Source: Bacteroidota bacterium
GTDB taxonomy: Bacteria > Bacteroidota > Bacteroidia > Chitinophagales > Chitinophagaceae
Assembly: GCA_023429825.1 (NCBI GenBank)
Contig: JAEZDC010000127.1
Location: forward strand, 1 to 10,728
Direction of reading: 5' to 3'
DNA: 10,728 nucleotides
Every line of letters starts with the position of its first letter. Positions within the stretch are counted from its first letter, which is position 1. Both the position numbers and the translations under genes were made by a program. Shown one piece after another: positions 1 through 6,576 of this stretch. The notes beneath the pieces were generated by a model, which did not search any database, had not been told where the DNA came from, and worked only from the letters and a program-made list of their open reading frames with translations.

Positions 1-330
1 GAAGATATCTTCAGGTACCTGTGGCATTTGCATTCTCTCGGCTGAAATATTGAAGCGCTTAAAATTATCATACGGACGGAAGATGTAAGCGTTCCCTTCC
101 GCATCGCGGTATGCTTTGATGCCTTCAAAAATTGCCTGCCCATAATGGAGCGCCGCAGTGGATGGTTCTAAAAGAAGTGGCTGATAAGGTTTAATTTCAA
201 TATTCTTCCACTCACCATTCTCATAATCAGCCTCAAGCATATGATCAGAATAGTATCTTCCGAAAGGAATATTTTCCAGTGTCATCTCGTTCAACTTGCT
301 TCTCTCTGCACGTGTAATGTTTATATCCAT
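1..330 (-). CDS. ilvE: Branched-chain amino acid aminotransferase, N-terminal part (truncated by window edge)
   Basis: Translating the minus strand from the ATG at 330 gives 110 residues, open to the window edge. It reads as a class IV (fold type IV) PLP-dependent aminotransferase of the BCAT group. Visible family signatures are LHYGQAIFEGIKAYR at about residues 61-75, then FRPYDNFKRFNISAERMQMP at about 85-104; these correspond to the conserved N-terminal domain of branched-chain aminotransferases. The family reversibly transfers the amino group between glutamate and the 2-oxo acids of Leu, Ile and Val in the cytoplasm, the last step of their biosynthesis. The catalytic lysine lies beyond the window, so activity cannot be judged. 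The start is preceded by an in-frame-independent, AT-rich 78-bp gap shared with the divergent gene at 409. Another class IV aminotransferase such as D-amino-acid transaminase is less likely given the FEGIKAYR and FRP..N..R pattern. Confidence 0.9.
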   Translation of the reverse strand, partial: MDINITRAERSKLNEMTLENIPFGRYYSDHMLEADYENGEWKNIEIKPYQPLLLEPSTAALHYGQAIFEGIKAYRDAEGNAYIFRPYDNFKRFNISAERMQMPQVPEDIF

Positions 331-347
331 AGCCGCGATCATAATGA

Positions 348-355
348 TATATTTG
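348..355 (+). promoter_or_regulatory. Candidate -7 promoter element for the gene at 409
   Basis: TATATTTG matches the Bacteroidota -7 consensus TAnnTTTG exactly. It lies 53 bp upstream of the ATG at 409, in the 78-bp gap between the divergent ilvE and the plus-strand run. No TTTG or TTG is present at the expected distance upstream, so only half of the promoter is supported. A clear ilvE promoter on the other strand was not found in this gap. Confidence 0.35.
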
Positions 356-408
356 TTGCAAATAAACAGAAAAAAGTAAAAGCTAACGCTTGTTAATATT
401 CCTGCTCA

Positions 409-1119
409 ATGAGTTTTTCAAAAATAGTCTTGCCCAACACCGTGATCACTGATTTTTATCAGCATTCACTTGTATTGATTGATAATGAAATAGCAGATAT
501 TGAACCAAAACATCCGCCTGTTAAGGCTGATGAAAATCATACAAATATTTCCGTTTCTCAACAGCCGCCTACCAAGGTTGTTAACACAGAAAAAAATGAC
601 GTAAAGCTAAATCTTAAAACAGATGTTTTTCAGCCGCCTGAAAGACGGAACGTAGAAGTGAGTGACACAACAGGCGATGCCACGACTACTGCAGCCGGCT
701 CCATCATTATCACAGAAAATAAGAAGTGGTATTTGGGAGATAACCGAAAGAATGTAACGTTCGTTGTGAATGATAAAGATGCTTTGTACCTGAAAGATGA
801 AGCGCTGGATCTTCTTACCAAATTATTGCCTGCATTGAAATTGAACCTGGGTGATGTGGCTATTGTAAACATTGCCCATCAACCTGCAGATGCCAGGAAA
901 ATCAAATATGAATTGAATGCAACTATTGTTGTACTGTTTGGTGTAAAGGCTGAAGAGATAGATCTGCCTTTTAAGATCCCGGATTATAAGGAACAGCAAT
1001 ACAACGTGTGCAGGTATATTCAACTGCCTTCATTGGATTCGTTATTAGGCGATTCGGTTGCGGTAAGAACAGAAAAAAGTAAAGTGTGGGTTGAACTAAA
1101 AAAATTGTTTGGCGTATGA
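409..1119 (+). CDS. Uncharacterised two-part protein; possible DNA polymerase III psi (HolD)-like subunit
   Basis: The 236-residue product has three visible parts. A short hydrophobic and acidic N-terminal segment (about residues 5-30) comes first. A low-complexity linker rich in Pro, Thr, Asn and charged residues follows (about 31-98). A compact C-terminal domain ends the protein (about 105-236). In that domain, LDLLTKLLPALKL is followed by VAIVNI, then IVVLFGV, and the protein finishes SKVWVELKKLFGV. There is no signal peptide or membrane segment, so it is probably cytoplasmic. A small alpha/beta domain ending in a K..LW..LK.LF-type helix, with a flexible N-terminal peptide, recalls psi (HolD) proteins, whose N-terminus contacts the clamp loader. 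I recognise this only by pattern, so the function is tentative. Its stop overlaps the rdgB start by 4 nt (ATGA), implying co-translation. The region is clearly coding, but the product is otherwise a hypothetical protein. Confidence 0.85.
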   Translation: MSFSKIVLPNTVITDFYQHSLVLIDNEIADIEPKHPPVKADENHTNISVSQQPPTKVVNTEKNDVKLNLKTDVFQPPERRNVEVSDTTGDATTTAAGSIIITENKKWYLGDNRKNVTFVVNDKDALYLKDEALDLLTKLLPALKLNLGDVAIVNIAHQPADARKIKYELNATIVVLFGVKAEEIDLPFKIPDYKEQQYNVCRYIQLPSLDSLLGDSVAVRTEKSKVWVELKKLFGV

Positions 1120-1697
1120 CAACCATAATCTTTGCCACTAATAACCAGCATAAAGTTGACGAGATCAGAAGTGTAACAGGAAACCGTTTTAACATCATGA
1201 CTTTGAAAGAGGCAGGAATTGATATCGACATTCCAGAGCCACATGATACTATTGAAGCAAATGCGATAGAGAAAGCCGAGGTGATACATAAACTCACAGG
1301 TAAAAATGTATTCAGCGAGGATACTGGCTTAGAGGTCCAAGCACTGAACGGTGAGCCGGGGGTGAAAAGTGCACGTTATGCGGGTGATGGAAAAAATTTC
1401 CAGGCCAATATAGATAAGCTGTTAAAAAACCTGGAGCCCCACAGTGATCGAAGCGCCAGGTTCAAAACGGTAATATGTTTGATCCTGAATGATCAGAGAT
1501 TTTTATATGAAGGTATTTGTGAAGGTGAGATCATAAAAGATCAAAGAGGAAATGAAGGTTTTGGATATGACCCTGTTTTTGTACCTGCAGGCAGTGCGAA
1601 AACCTTTGCACAAATGCCTTTGGAAGAGAAAAATGTTTATAGCCATCGTAGAAAAGCCACCGATCAACTGATTGCGTTTCTTTCCAAAAACGGATAA
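1116..1697 (+). CDS. rdgB: XTP/dITP diphosphatase (non-canonical purine NTP pyrophosphatase, RdgB/HAM1 family)
   Basis: The 193-residue protein matches the Ham1/RdgB family over its full length. The family hydrolyses dITP, ITP and XTP to the monophosphate plus pyrophosphate and so keeps deaminated purines out of DNA and RNA in the cytoplasm. Diagnostic motifs are all present. FATNNQHKVDEI (residues 6-17) is the nucleotide-binding N-terminal loop. SEDTGLEV (67-74) contains the catalytic acidic pair E68/D69. GEPGVKSARYAG (79-90), GFGYDPVF (148-155, base recognition) and SHRRKA (176-181) complete the set. The length is typical. The start overlaps the previous stop in ATGA, so translation is probably coupled to the psi-like protein. 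The next gene in the run starts about 90 nt downstream, with no clear terminator between. Confidence 0.96.
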   Translation: MTTIIFATNNQHKVDEIRSVTGNRFNIMTLKEAGIDIDIPEPHDTIEANAIEKAEVIHKLTGKNVFSEDTGLEVQALNGEPGVKSARYAGDGKNFQANIDKLLKNLEPHSDRSARFKTVICLILNDQRFLYEGICEGEIIKDQRGNEGFGYDPVFVPAGSAKTFAQMPLEEKNVYSHRRKATDQLIAFLSKNG

Positions 1698-1784
1698 ATC
1701 CCATATCTGGAAAATATTTCCTGAGATAAAACTTTGCTGCAACCTTCTTTTCTGACTGTTCATCTTGTATGCAAAATGGGTTAG

Positions 1785-1961
1785 ATGCGGAAGGAAGAAC
1801 TGATGCCACCTCCATATATATGGGAAAGGATCGCAAAGATCCTTGACAGGGAGCAAGCACATTTATTAGTATTAAAGCGTAAAAGGCAAACTGCAATGCT
1901 CACGAAAGCAGTTCTGCTGTTATCATCTCTTGTGTTACTCTATTTTGCATTCAACGGCTAA
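1785..1961 (+). CDS. Small tail-anchored membrane protein (58 aa, hypothetical)
   Basis: This short ORF of 58 codons plus stop fills the space between rdgB and the thioesterase gene. An in-frame TAG directly precedes the ATG at 1785, so it cannot start earlier. An alternative start is Met7 at 1803, which has the purine-rich AAGGAAG just upstream. The product has a soluble, charged N-terminal half (PYIWERIAKILDRE, about 10-23), a basic patch KRKRQ (31-35), and one hydrophobic helix (about 39-56) that ends two residues before the stop. By the positive-inside rule the N-terminus should be cytoplasmic, giving a tail-anchored (C-out) topology. It ends 9 nt before the thioesterase ATG, which supports operon membership. 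I do not recognise a family. The short length leaves some risk of a chance ORF, but the organised composition and tight spacing argue that it is real. Confidence 0.6.
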   Translation: MRKEELMPPPYIWERIAKILDREQAHLLVLKRKRQTAMLTKAVLLLSSLVLLYFAFNG

Positions 1962-1970
1962 CTTGCGGGC

Positions 1971-2402
1971 ATGAACCGTATTAAATTATCATTACCTGAA
2001 CCATTCTACTTCAGCACAAGATTACCGGTAAGAATTACTGATGTCAACTATGGCGGGCATGTAGGCAATGACGCTTTTTTAAGTATTATACATGAAGCCC
2101 GCATGCGATTCTTACAACACCATGGATATGCTGAACTGGAGTTTGCCGGTATTGGGCTGATCATGGTTGATGTTGCTATAGAATATAAAGCTGAGCTGAA
2201 TTATGGTGACGAGGTAGAAATATTTGTTTCAGCTACTGACTTTGATAAATTAGGTTTTGATCTGTATTACAGAATGGAAATTGTAAAACCAGGGGGAAAT
2301 GTTTTAGCAGCAAAAGCTAAAACCGGGATGATGGGTTATGATTATGATCTTAAAAAGAAAGTAGCTGTACCGGAAGTAGCAATTAAGAAATTACAAGGTT
2401 AG
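1971..2402 (+). CDS. Acyl-CoA thioesterase, 4HBT / YbgC-like hotdog fold
   Basis: The 143-residue single-domain protein has the 4-hydroxybenzoyl-CoA thioesterase-like hotdog signature. RITDVNYGGHVGNDAF (residues 21-36) carries the usual catalytic Asp (D24), His (H30) and Asn (N33). HEARMRFL (41-48) follows on the central helix, including E42. The later strands IEYKAELNYGDEVEI (70-84) and the LAAKAKTGMMGYD segment (112-124) are also typical. Members hydrolyse acyl-CoA or other acyl thioesters in the cytoplasm; the substrate cannot be read from sequence. Length fits the family. It lies 9 nt after the small membrane protein gene and converges with aroE, their stop codons overlapping in TTAG. Confidence 0.88.
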   Translation: MNRIKLSLPEPFYFSTRLPVRITDVNYGGHVGNDAFLSIIHEARMRFLQHHGYAELEFAGIGLIMVDVAIEYKAELNYGDEVEIFVSATDFDKLGFDLYYRMEIVKPGGNVLAAKAKTGMMGYDYDLKKKVAVPEVAIKKLQG

Positions 2403-3130
2403 CTATTCCATATTTTCCAGTTCTCTTCGGCCTGGATGGTGAGCATTTCATACCCGTTTTTTATTATCGCACCTTGTTCTTTTCCTTTTTTTAAAAAGAC
2501 GGTCTCCTCCGGGTTATATACCATATCAAACAAATAATGCCGGGGAGTGATAAACTGGTAAGGAATTCCGGGACATTCTTCCACTTTAGGATATGTTCCT
2601 AAAGGCGTACAGTTAATGATCACGTTGTACTCCTGAATGATCTCTTTAGTGATTTCAGAATAAGCAATGCTATGTTTTTTTCCGGGTGTTCTTGATACTG
2701 CTACATATTCGATCCCCAGAGAATGTAATACAAATTCTGCAGCACTTGCTGCGCCTCCGGTGCCTAATATCAAAGCTTTTCGGTGATGAGGTTGCAAAAG
2801 TTTTTTAAATGAATGATCGAAACCGATGACATCAGTATTGTAACCCTTCAATTTACCACTAACCAGTTTTACGCAGTTGCACGCTACCATCTGCTTTACA
2901 GTATCTGTTCCTTCATCTAAAAAGCGAATGATCTTTTTCTTGTATGGAATGGTTACAGCAAATCCCCGGAGTTGTTCATTATCCAACAACTGCTTTACTT
3001 CTTCAATTTCTTTAATTGGAAAATTTTCGAACGCACAATCCTTTATTCCCTCATCGGAGAATTTTTTATCAAAATACTGTTTAGAAAAAGAATGTGTTAA
3101 GGGAAAACCTATGAGCCCGAAAAGCCTCAT
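2399..3130 (-). CDS. aroE: Shikimate dehydrogenase (NADP+)
   Basis: The 243-residue protein catalyses NADPH-dependent reduction of 3-dehydroshikimate to shikimate, the fourth step of the shikimate pathway to aromatic amino acids. The substrate-binding domain shows GFPLTHSFSKQYF (residues 8-20) with the S-x-S pair, VTIPYK (59-64) with the catalytic Lys64, and the NTD motif at 98-100 with the catalytic Asp100. The nucleotide-binding domain shows LGTGGAASA (122-130) and NCTPLGTYP (173-181). The C-terminal helix has the family's G-x-x-ML-x-x-QA pattern (226-234). ACNC (83-86) replaces the common GAxNT-type sequence, which I take as lineage variation. At about 243 residues it is slightly shorter than the E. 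coli enzyme but complete. Its start overlaps the comA stop by 4 nt (ATGA), so it is the downstream gene of a coupled pair, and its stop overlaps the thioesterase stop. Confidence 0.95.
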   Translation of the reverse strand: MRLFGLIGFPLTHSFSKQYFDKKFSDEGIKDCAFENFPIKEIEEVKQLLDNEQLRGFAVTIPYKKKIIRFLDEGTDTVKQMVACNCVKLVSGKLKGYNTDVIGFDHSFKKLLQPHHRKALILGTGGAASAAEFVLHSLGIEYVAVSRTPGKKHSIAYSEITKEIIQEYNVIINCTPLGTYPKVEECPGIPYQFITPRHYLFDMVYNPEETVFLKKGKEQGAIIKNGYEMLTIQAEENWKIWNS

Positions 3131-3900
3131 GCATTTTCTTTATTCAAATATAAGTGGAAAGTATCTCCACGCAAACCGATGCGCATTGCTTCGAGTGGTA
3201 TCACTTCCGTTGGAGCGATATTCCCCAGGTTTACATTACATCCAAGCAGTTCAAGGAAATATAATTGCTGTGCTTTTTGCGGCGCTTCCCAGATGATCTT
3301 TTCGCCCGGGATCTGTGTAAGTATCTCCTGCACCAAGCCTTCCCTTACTTCACCTGTACCGCGATAGATACCCACGTTCCCTGCTTCTCTTGCTTCGGCG
3401 ATAACGTAAGATGAACCTGATTCCAATTCAGCTCTCATCAGTTCTATCCACTTATAAGGTGGAATAATGTGAGCCGCATCTTTACTACCCACCTCGCTCA
3501 ACACTGTTCCATATTTCGTTAGCTTTTCTATATATCCACATTTTTCAGCATGGGGGATTGTGATAGATCCGTCACTCACTTCCATATATTCGATACCGAA
3601 ATCTTTACATACAGCTATATAGTCTTCGAACTGGTTACGAATTAAAAACGCTTCAAATAGCGTTCCCCCAAAATAGATGGGGATATTATAGCTTTTGTAC
3701 ACTTCAAGCTTCTCACGCAGATTGGGTGTAACGAAGCTTGTTCCAAAGCCCAGCTTCACGATGTCAACATGTGGATGCGAAGCACTCATAAAATTCTGTG
3801 CTTCGTTTATACTAAGCCCCTTGTCCATGACCATTGTAATTCCACTACTGCGAGGCTTTAAATTTCTTTCGGGGATCTGGGAGAGATTAAAATTCATCAT
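3127..3900 (-). CDS. comA: Phosphosulfolactate synthase (ComA family)
   Basis: The 257-residue protein matches the ComA family, which adds sulfite to phosphoenolpyruvate to give (2R)-phospho-3-sulfolactate. In methanogens this is the first step of coenzyme M synthesis, and Bacillus has a homologue (YitD). Conserved blocks seen along the TIM-barrel are PRSSGITMVMDKG (16-28), DIVKLGFGTS (46-55), YFGGTLFE (76-83), EVSDGSI (107-113), LSEVGSKD (134-141), IAEARE (167-172), IWEAPQKAQQ (203-212) and NLGNIAPTEVIPLEAMRIGL (224-243). Length is typical and no key block is missing. The start is Met1 or the adjacent Met2. It is the first gene of a coupled pair with aroE (ATGA overlap). A member of Bacteroidota is not expected to make coenzyme M, so the product may feed sulfolactate, sulfopyruvate or cysteate, possibly toward sulfonolipids; that is inference. 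No comB, comC, comD or comE homologue is in the window. Confidence 0.9.
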   Translation of the reverse strand: MMNFNLSQIPERNLKPRSSGITMVMDKGLSINEAQNFMSASHPHVDIVKLGFGTSFVTPNLREKLEVYKSYNIPIYFGGTLFEAFLIRNQFEDYIAVCKDFGIEYMEVSDGSITIPHAEKCGYIEKLTKYGTVLSEVGSKDAAHIIPPYKWIELMRAELESGSSYVIAEAREAGNVGIYRGTGEVREGLVQEILTQIPGEKIIWEAPQKAQQLYFLELLGCNVNLGNIAPTEVIPLEAMRIGLRGDTFHLYLNKENA

Positions 3901-3916
3901 TCAGTTTTGATGGCGG

Positions 3917-3924
3917 CAAAAATA
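3917..3924 (-). promoter_or_regulatory. Candidate -7 promoter element of comA-aroE
   Basis: On the minus strand TATTTTTG matches TAnnTTTG exactly and is followed by CCGCC, as in the yidC promoter. It ends 16 nt upstream of the comA ATG at 3900, so the leader would be about 10 nt. No good TTTG is seen at the -33 position. The rest of the 129-bp gap to the TPR gene (3901-4029) shows no ORF and no convincing terminator. Confidence 0.42.
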
Positions 3925-4029
3925 TAGTAAAGCCATCACTAAACCACTGATATGGGTCATCAATAAACAACCGTTAGTTTCTATGTGAAGAATTATGTTG
4001 ATTAATGCATCTGCCTGTAACAGGAAAGC

Positions 4030-5448
4030 TTACAATCTCTTACCTTTTTTAAACCTGGCGATCAGGTCCACCACCTGGCTGTTCTGTAGAATAGACGGAT
4101 TCATCTCCAATAACTTCTTTACCTGTTTTGGTGATTTTTCCATTCCTTTTTCGAGTTGCAGCATCGCCTCTTTTGATCGGCCTTCAGCAAATAGGGCGGC
4201 ACTATAATAGAATAAAAAGATAGGCTTGTTCTCTGTAATACGCATAGCGGCTTCACACTGTTCAATAGCTTCATCATAGAAGTTTGCTTTGTACAAACAT
4301 TTGATCAGCGCTTCCCAGCCAGCAATATTTTTCGGCTTTAACCGAACCACATTAGAAAAATGCTGGATGGCATCTTTGTATAATTCAAGATTCATTAAAC
4401 ATTCACCCATTGCAAGACTATACTCAGGTGTGTTGCGGTGAATCTTCATTGCGTTTTCCAAATTCCTGACGGCACTTTGCCACTGCTCTTCCAGCATGTA
4501 GGTAACAGCGATCTTATAATGTAATTTACTATCGTCGGGATTCAAGTGCACAGCTTTCTTATAATGAAACCTCGCCTGAGCATAATTGCCCATCCTATGG
4601 TAGCAATGACCAATTGCCTCATAGATCACATCTTCAGGCCTGGATAACTCCAGTACTTTTTCCAGGGCCTCAATAGCTTCCCTGTATTTACGTAAACGCA
4701 GGAATGCATCAGCCATGTTACGGTAGGCGTAATCGAACTTCTCATCTATTGCCACTGCATACTGGTATGCGTCTATCGCCTTTTCATATAGTTTCAATCC
4801 CTGGTATGCCGCCGCAAGATTGAACCATGCTAATTCATTAAAAGGAAAATCTTCAATTATTCCCTGGTGGAGTTTGATGCTTTCTTCATTTCTGCCAGTG
4901 AAGTCTGTCCAGAAACAGATCTTATATAAGGCTTCTTCATTATTCGGTTCTTCTTCTAAGATCAGTTTCAAACAATCGAATACTTTATCAAATTCTTCGT
5001 AATCATCGTACACATCCGCCAACTCAAACAGGAGATCAATTCTTTCTTCCCCGTCAAAGTAATTAAGCGCCTGTTGCAATAATTCTACAGCTTTTTCCTG
5101 CTGGTCTAAAGCGAGATAGGCATCAGTTTTCAGGATATAGAGGTCAACTTCCTGGCTGCCAAAAGCTTCTGCTTCTTCCAGCAGATCCAAAGCTTCATTG
5201 TATTTGCGGGTAGCCAGCAGAAGATCTGCCTTTTTGATTCGTAGGTGAGTAGAATAGGGAAAGTGCTCTAAACCAATCTCTACAGCTTCTAAAGCCTGGT
5301 TCAGATCATCCTTCTCATCGTAATAGTCAATTATATGTTCAAAGGAATCTTCTTCAAGGAAAGAATGGCTTCTGCCCAGTTTAAGATTATTGTATTGCTT
5401 CAATAAATCTTCTATATCATTACTTTCATCGTGATAATCAGACCTCAT
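4030..5448 (-). CDS. Tetratricopeptide repeat (TPR) protein, cytoplasmic
   Basis: From the preferred start at 5448 the product is 472 residues and consists almost wholly of tandem TPR units, about 12 by eye between residues 35 and 440. Examples are YNEALDLLEEA (73-83), LAAAYQGLKLYEKAIDAYQY (211-230), AFLRLRKYREAIEALEKVLE (248-267) and YDEAIEQCEAAMRI (391-404). The N-terminal 35 residues are acidic and non-repetitive, and a basic tail KKGKRL closes the protein. There is no signal peptide or membrane segment, so it should be a cytoplasmic scaffold or chaperone-like protein; its partner is unknown. An in-frame ATG at 5493 would add 15 residues, but it lies upstream of a TAATTTTG promoter element (5479-5486), so the transcript would not include it. 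The gene has its own gap on both sides and is probably monocistronic. Confidence 0.88.
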   Translation of the reverse strand: MRSDYHDESNDIEDLLKQYNNLKLGRSHSFLEEDSFEHIIDYYDEKDDLNQALEAVEIGLEHFPYSTHLRIKKADLLLATRKYNEALDLLEEAEAFGSQEVDLYILKTDAYLALDQQEKAVELLQQALNYFDGEERIDLLFELADVYDDYEEFDKVFDCLKLILEEEPNNEEALYKICFWTDFTGRNEESIKLHQGIIEDFPFNELAWFNLAAAYQGLKLYEKAIDAYQYAVAIDEKFDYAYRNMADAFLRLRKYREAIEALEKVLELSRPEDVIYEAIGHCYHRMGNYAQARFHYKKAVHLNPDDSKLHYKIAVTYMLEEQWQSAVRNLENAMKIHRNTPEYSLAMGECLMNLELYKDAIQHFSNVVRLKPKNIAGWEALIKCLYKANFYDEAIEQCEAAMRITENKPIFLFYYSAALFAEGRSKEAMLQLEKGMEKSPKQVKKLLEMNPSILQNSQVVDLIARFKKGKRL

Positions 5449-5478
5449 GAATATCGGTTTATCCAATATAGACCTAAA

Positions 5479-5486
5479 CAAAATTA
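5479..5486 (-). promoter_or_regulatory. Candidate -7 promoter element of the TPR gene
   Basis: TAATTTTG on the minus strand matches TAnnTTTG exactly. It lies 30 nt upstream of the ATG at 5448 and downstream of the alternative ATG at 5493, which supports the shorter start. A good -33 element is not evident. The gap 5449-5585 also contains the promoter of the divergent small exported gene. Confidence 0.42.
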
Positions 5487-5545
5487 TTTCCAACTTTGAT
5501 GTAACTTTTTTTATTTGTTAACGTCTTATTAATATGGCAGGGTGC

Positions 5546-5576
5546 TTGTTAAATTATTTAAAAAACCCTACTTTTG
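5546..5576 (+). promoter_or_regulatory. Bacteroidota-type promoter of the small exported protein gene
   Basis: TTG at 5546-5548, a 20-bp spacer, and TACTTTTG at 5569-5576 match the -33/-7 pattern TTTG-N19-21-TAnnTTTG, with one base of the -33 box off (CTTG). The -7 box ends only 9 bp before the ATG at 5586, so initiation a few bases downstream would give a transcript with almost no leader. Confidence 0.58.
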
Positions 5577-5585
5577 ACTTAACAA

Positions 5586-5924
5586 ATGAAAACGTACAAG
5601 CTATATAACAAATTTGTGATCGCACTGTTACTAACAGTTGTGGTAAATATAGCTGCTTTAGGTACAGGCTTAACAGGGAAGAATAAATCTTCTTTCAGTT
5701 TAAAGAATGTAAGCAAAGCAAAGGGTTTTTCATTGACCAATTTAAAAGGTGGTTTTCAATTTAAAAGCTCTTCTCTTATCAATTACCAGAGAGAATCTAA
5801 CAACACAGTTTCTGTAAATTCTGTGATCAAATATCAAAACGGAAACACCACTTACGTTTACTCTTATAAATTAAAAGCCAAAACTCCTTTGTTCAAGGCT
5901 CCTCAGGCTCCTGCTATTCGCTAG
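5586..5924 (+). CDS. Small exported or membrane-anchored protein (112 aa, hypothetical)
   Basis: The 112-residue product begins with a lysine-containing N-terminus and a hydrophobic stretch (about residues 10-28, KFVIALLLTVVVNIAALG). This can serve as a Sec signal peptide or a single membrane anchor. The mature part is rich in Lys, Ser and Asn, contains repeated FSL and FQF-type segments (SFSLKNVSKAKGFSLTNLKG, about 36-55), and later a Tyr/Thr-rich strand-like stretch (NGNTTYVYSYKL, about 85-96). It ends in a Pro/Ala-rich tail. I recognise no family. A consensus promoter immediately upstream supports a real, separately expressed gene. Only one Met is available as start. Its stop TAG shares the palindromic CTAG at 5921-5924 with the stop of the convergent GLPGLI-like gene. 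Confidence 0.78.
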   Translation: MKTYKLYNKFVIALLLTVVVNIAALGTGLTGKNKSSFSLKNVSKAKGFSLTNLKGGFQFKSSSLINYQRESNNTVSVNSVIKYQNGNTTYVYSYKLKAKTPLFKAPQAPAIR

Positions 5925-6547
5925 TTAATCACTCTGTATCCATCTTTAGGTATTTCAAACCGGGAGACCGGCACCGGGCTTAAATTTAATTTTGTAGCTC
6001 TATATGAAATTCTCTCTGCCGATCCTGTTGCAATTGTCTCATATTCTAATACAAATCCCGGAATGTTTCTAAACTGGAATTCATAAGCTGTTGTGGAAGG
6101 AATGATCTGGGGTGCATAATAAACATCAAACTTAGAGCTATCCCGCAATACTATAGTTGCCCTCTTACATTCGTACCCCAATATGGTTTTACTCTCGTTA
6201 CTATAAGATATAGAAGCATCTTCATATCTTCTATTTAATTCCAGCCATTTTAAACTATCAACATTACGCATAACTTTTACTGTACCTAACTCCTGCAATA
6301 TCACCCCTGCGTTTCTTTTGGTATCATATATCTTCTTTTGAATAAAAGATTGATTGATGTAGTCTACCCTGCTAAGGTTATTCCTAATATATACTACCAT
6401 AGCTGTTTGCGAGAGTGTATCTGAATTTTTGCTATCATTTTTTAAGGCGGAAAACTCCACTGTACATTCAAATATTGTTTTTGGTTTAGGCTGTGCATTA
6501 ACAGCTACAAAACAGAAAGAGAGGATGGTGGTAAATAAAAGTCTCAT
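5921..6547 (-). CDS. Secreted GLPGLI / DUF4412-like protein
   Basis: From the preferred start at 6547 the product is 208 residues. It opens with a clear signal peptide, MRLLFTTILSFCFVAVNA, with likely cleavage before Gln19, so it is periplasmic or outer-membrane associated. The body resembles the GLPGLI/DUF4412 group common in Bacteroidota. VVYIRNNLSRVDY (51-63) lies on early strands, GYECKRATIVL (124-134) is the usual G-y-x-C-x-k-A core, YYAPQI (143-148) follows, and NIPGFVLEYE (161-170) stands where the family has GLPGLIL-E. The function of the group is unknown. The longer ORF begins at 6589, inside the terminator hairpin of yidC, and its added 14 residues do not look like a signal peptide; GGAG three nt before the ATG at 6547 also supports the shorter start. 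Family assignment is by pattern and moderately sure. Confidence 0.78.
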   Translation of the reverse strand: MRLLFTTILSFCFVAVNAQPKPKTIFECTVEFSALKNDSKNSDTLSQTAMVVYIRNNLSRVDYINQSFIQKKIYDTKRNAGVILQELGTVKVMRNVDSLKWLELNRRYEDASISYSNESKTILGYECKRATIVLRDSSKFDVYYAPQIIPSTTAYEFQFRNIPGFVLEYETIATGSAERISYRATKLNLSPVPVSRFEIPKDGYRVIN

Positions 6548-6576
6548 TACTCCGTAATTAAAATGGAATGTAGTAA

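Noticed and set aside
1709..1721. Inverted repeat GGAAA-ATA-TTTCC shortly after the rdgB stop.
   Set aside because: The stem is short and AT-rich with no T-run; too weak to call a terminator.
1826..1844. Stem-loop AAGGATC-GCAAA-GATCCTT resembling a terminator or regulatory hairpin after rdgB.
   Set aside because: It has no T-run and lies inside the small membrane-protein ORF (WERIAKILDRE region), so coding constraint or chance explains it.
1531..1896. Minus-strand ORFs of about 120 codons antisense to rdgB and the small membrane-protein gene.
   Set aside because: They oppose the well-supported rdgB, show low-complexity Phe/Leu-rich composition and no recognisable domain; they are frame shadows.
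2877..3296. Plus-strand ORF of 139 codons antisense to aroE and comA.
   Set aside because: Both opposing genes have strong motif support; the antisense product has no domain or start signal.
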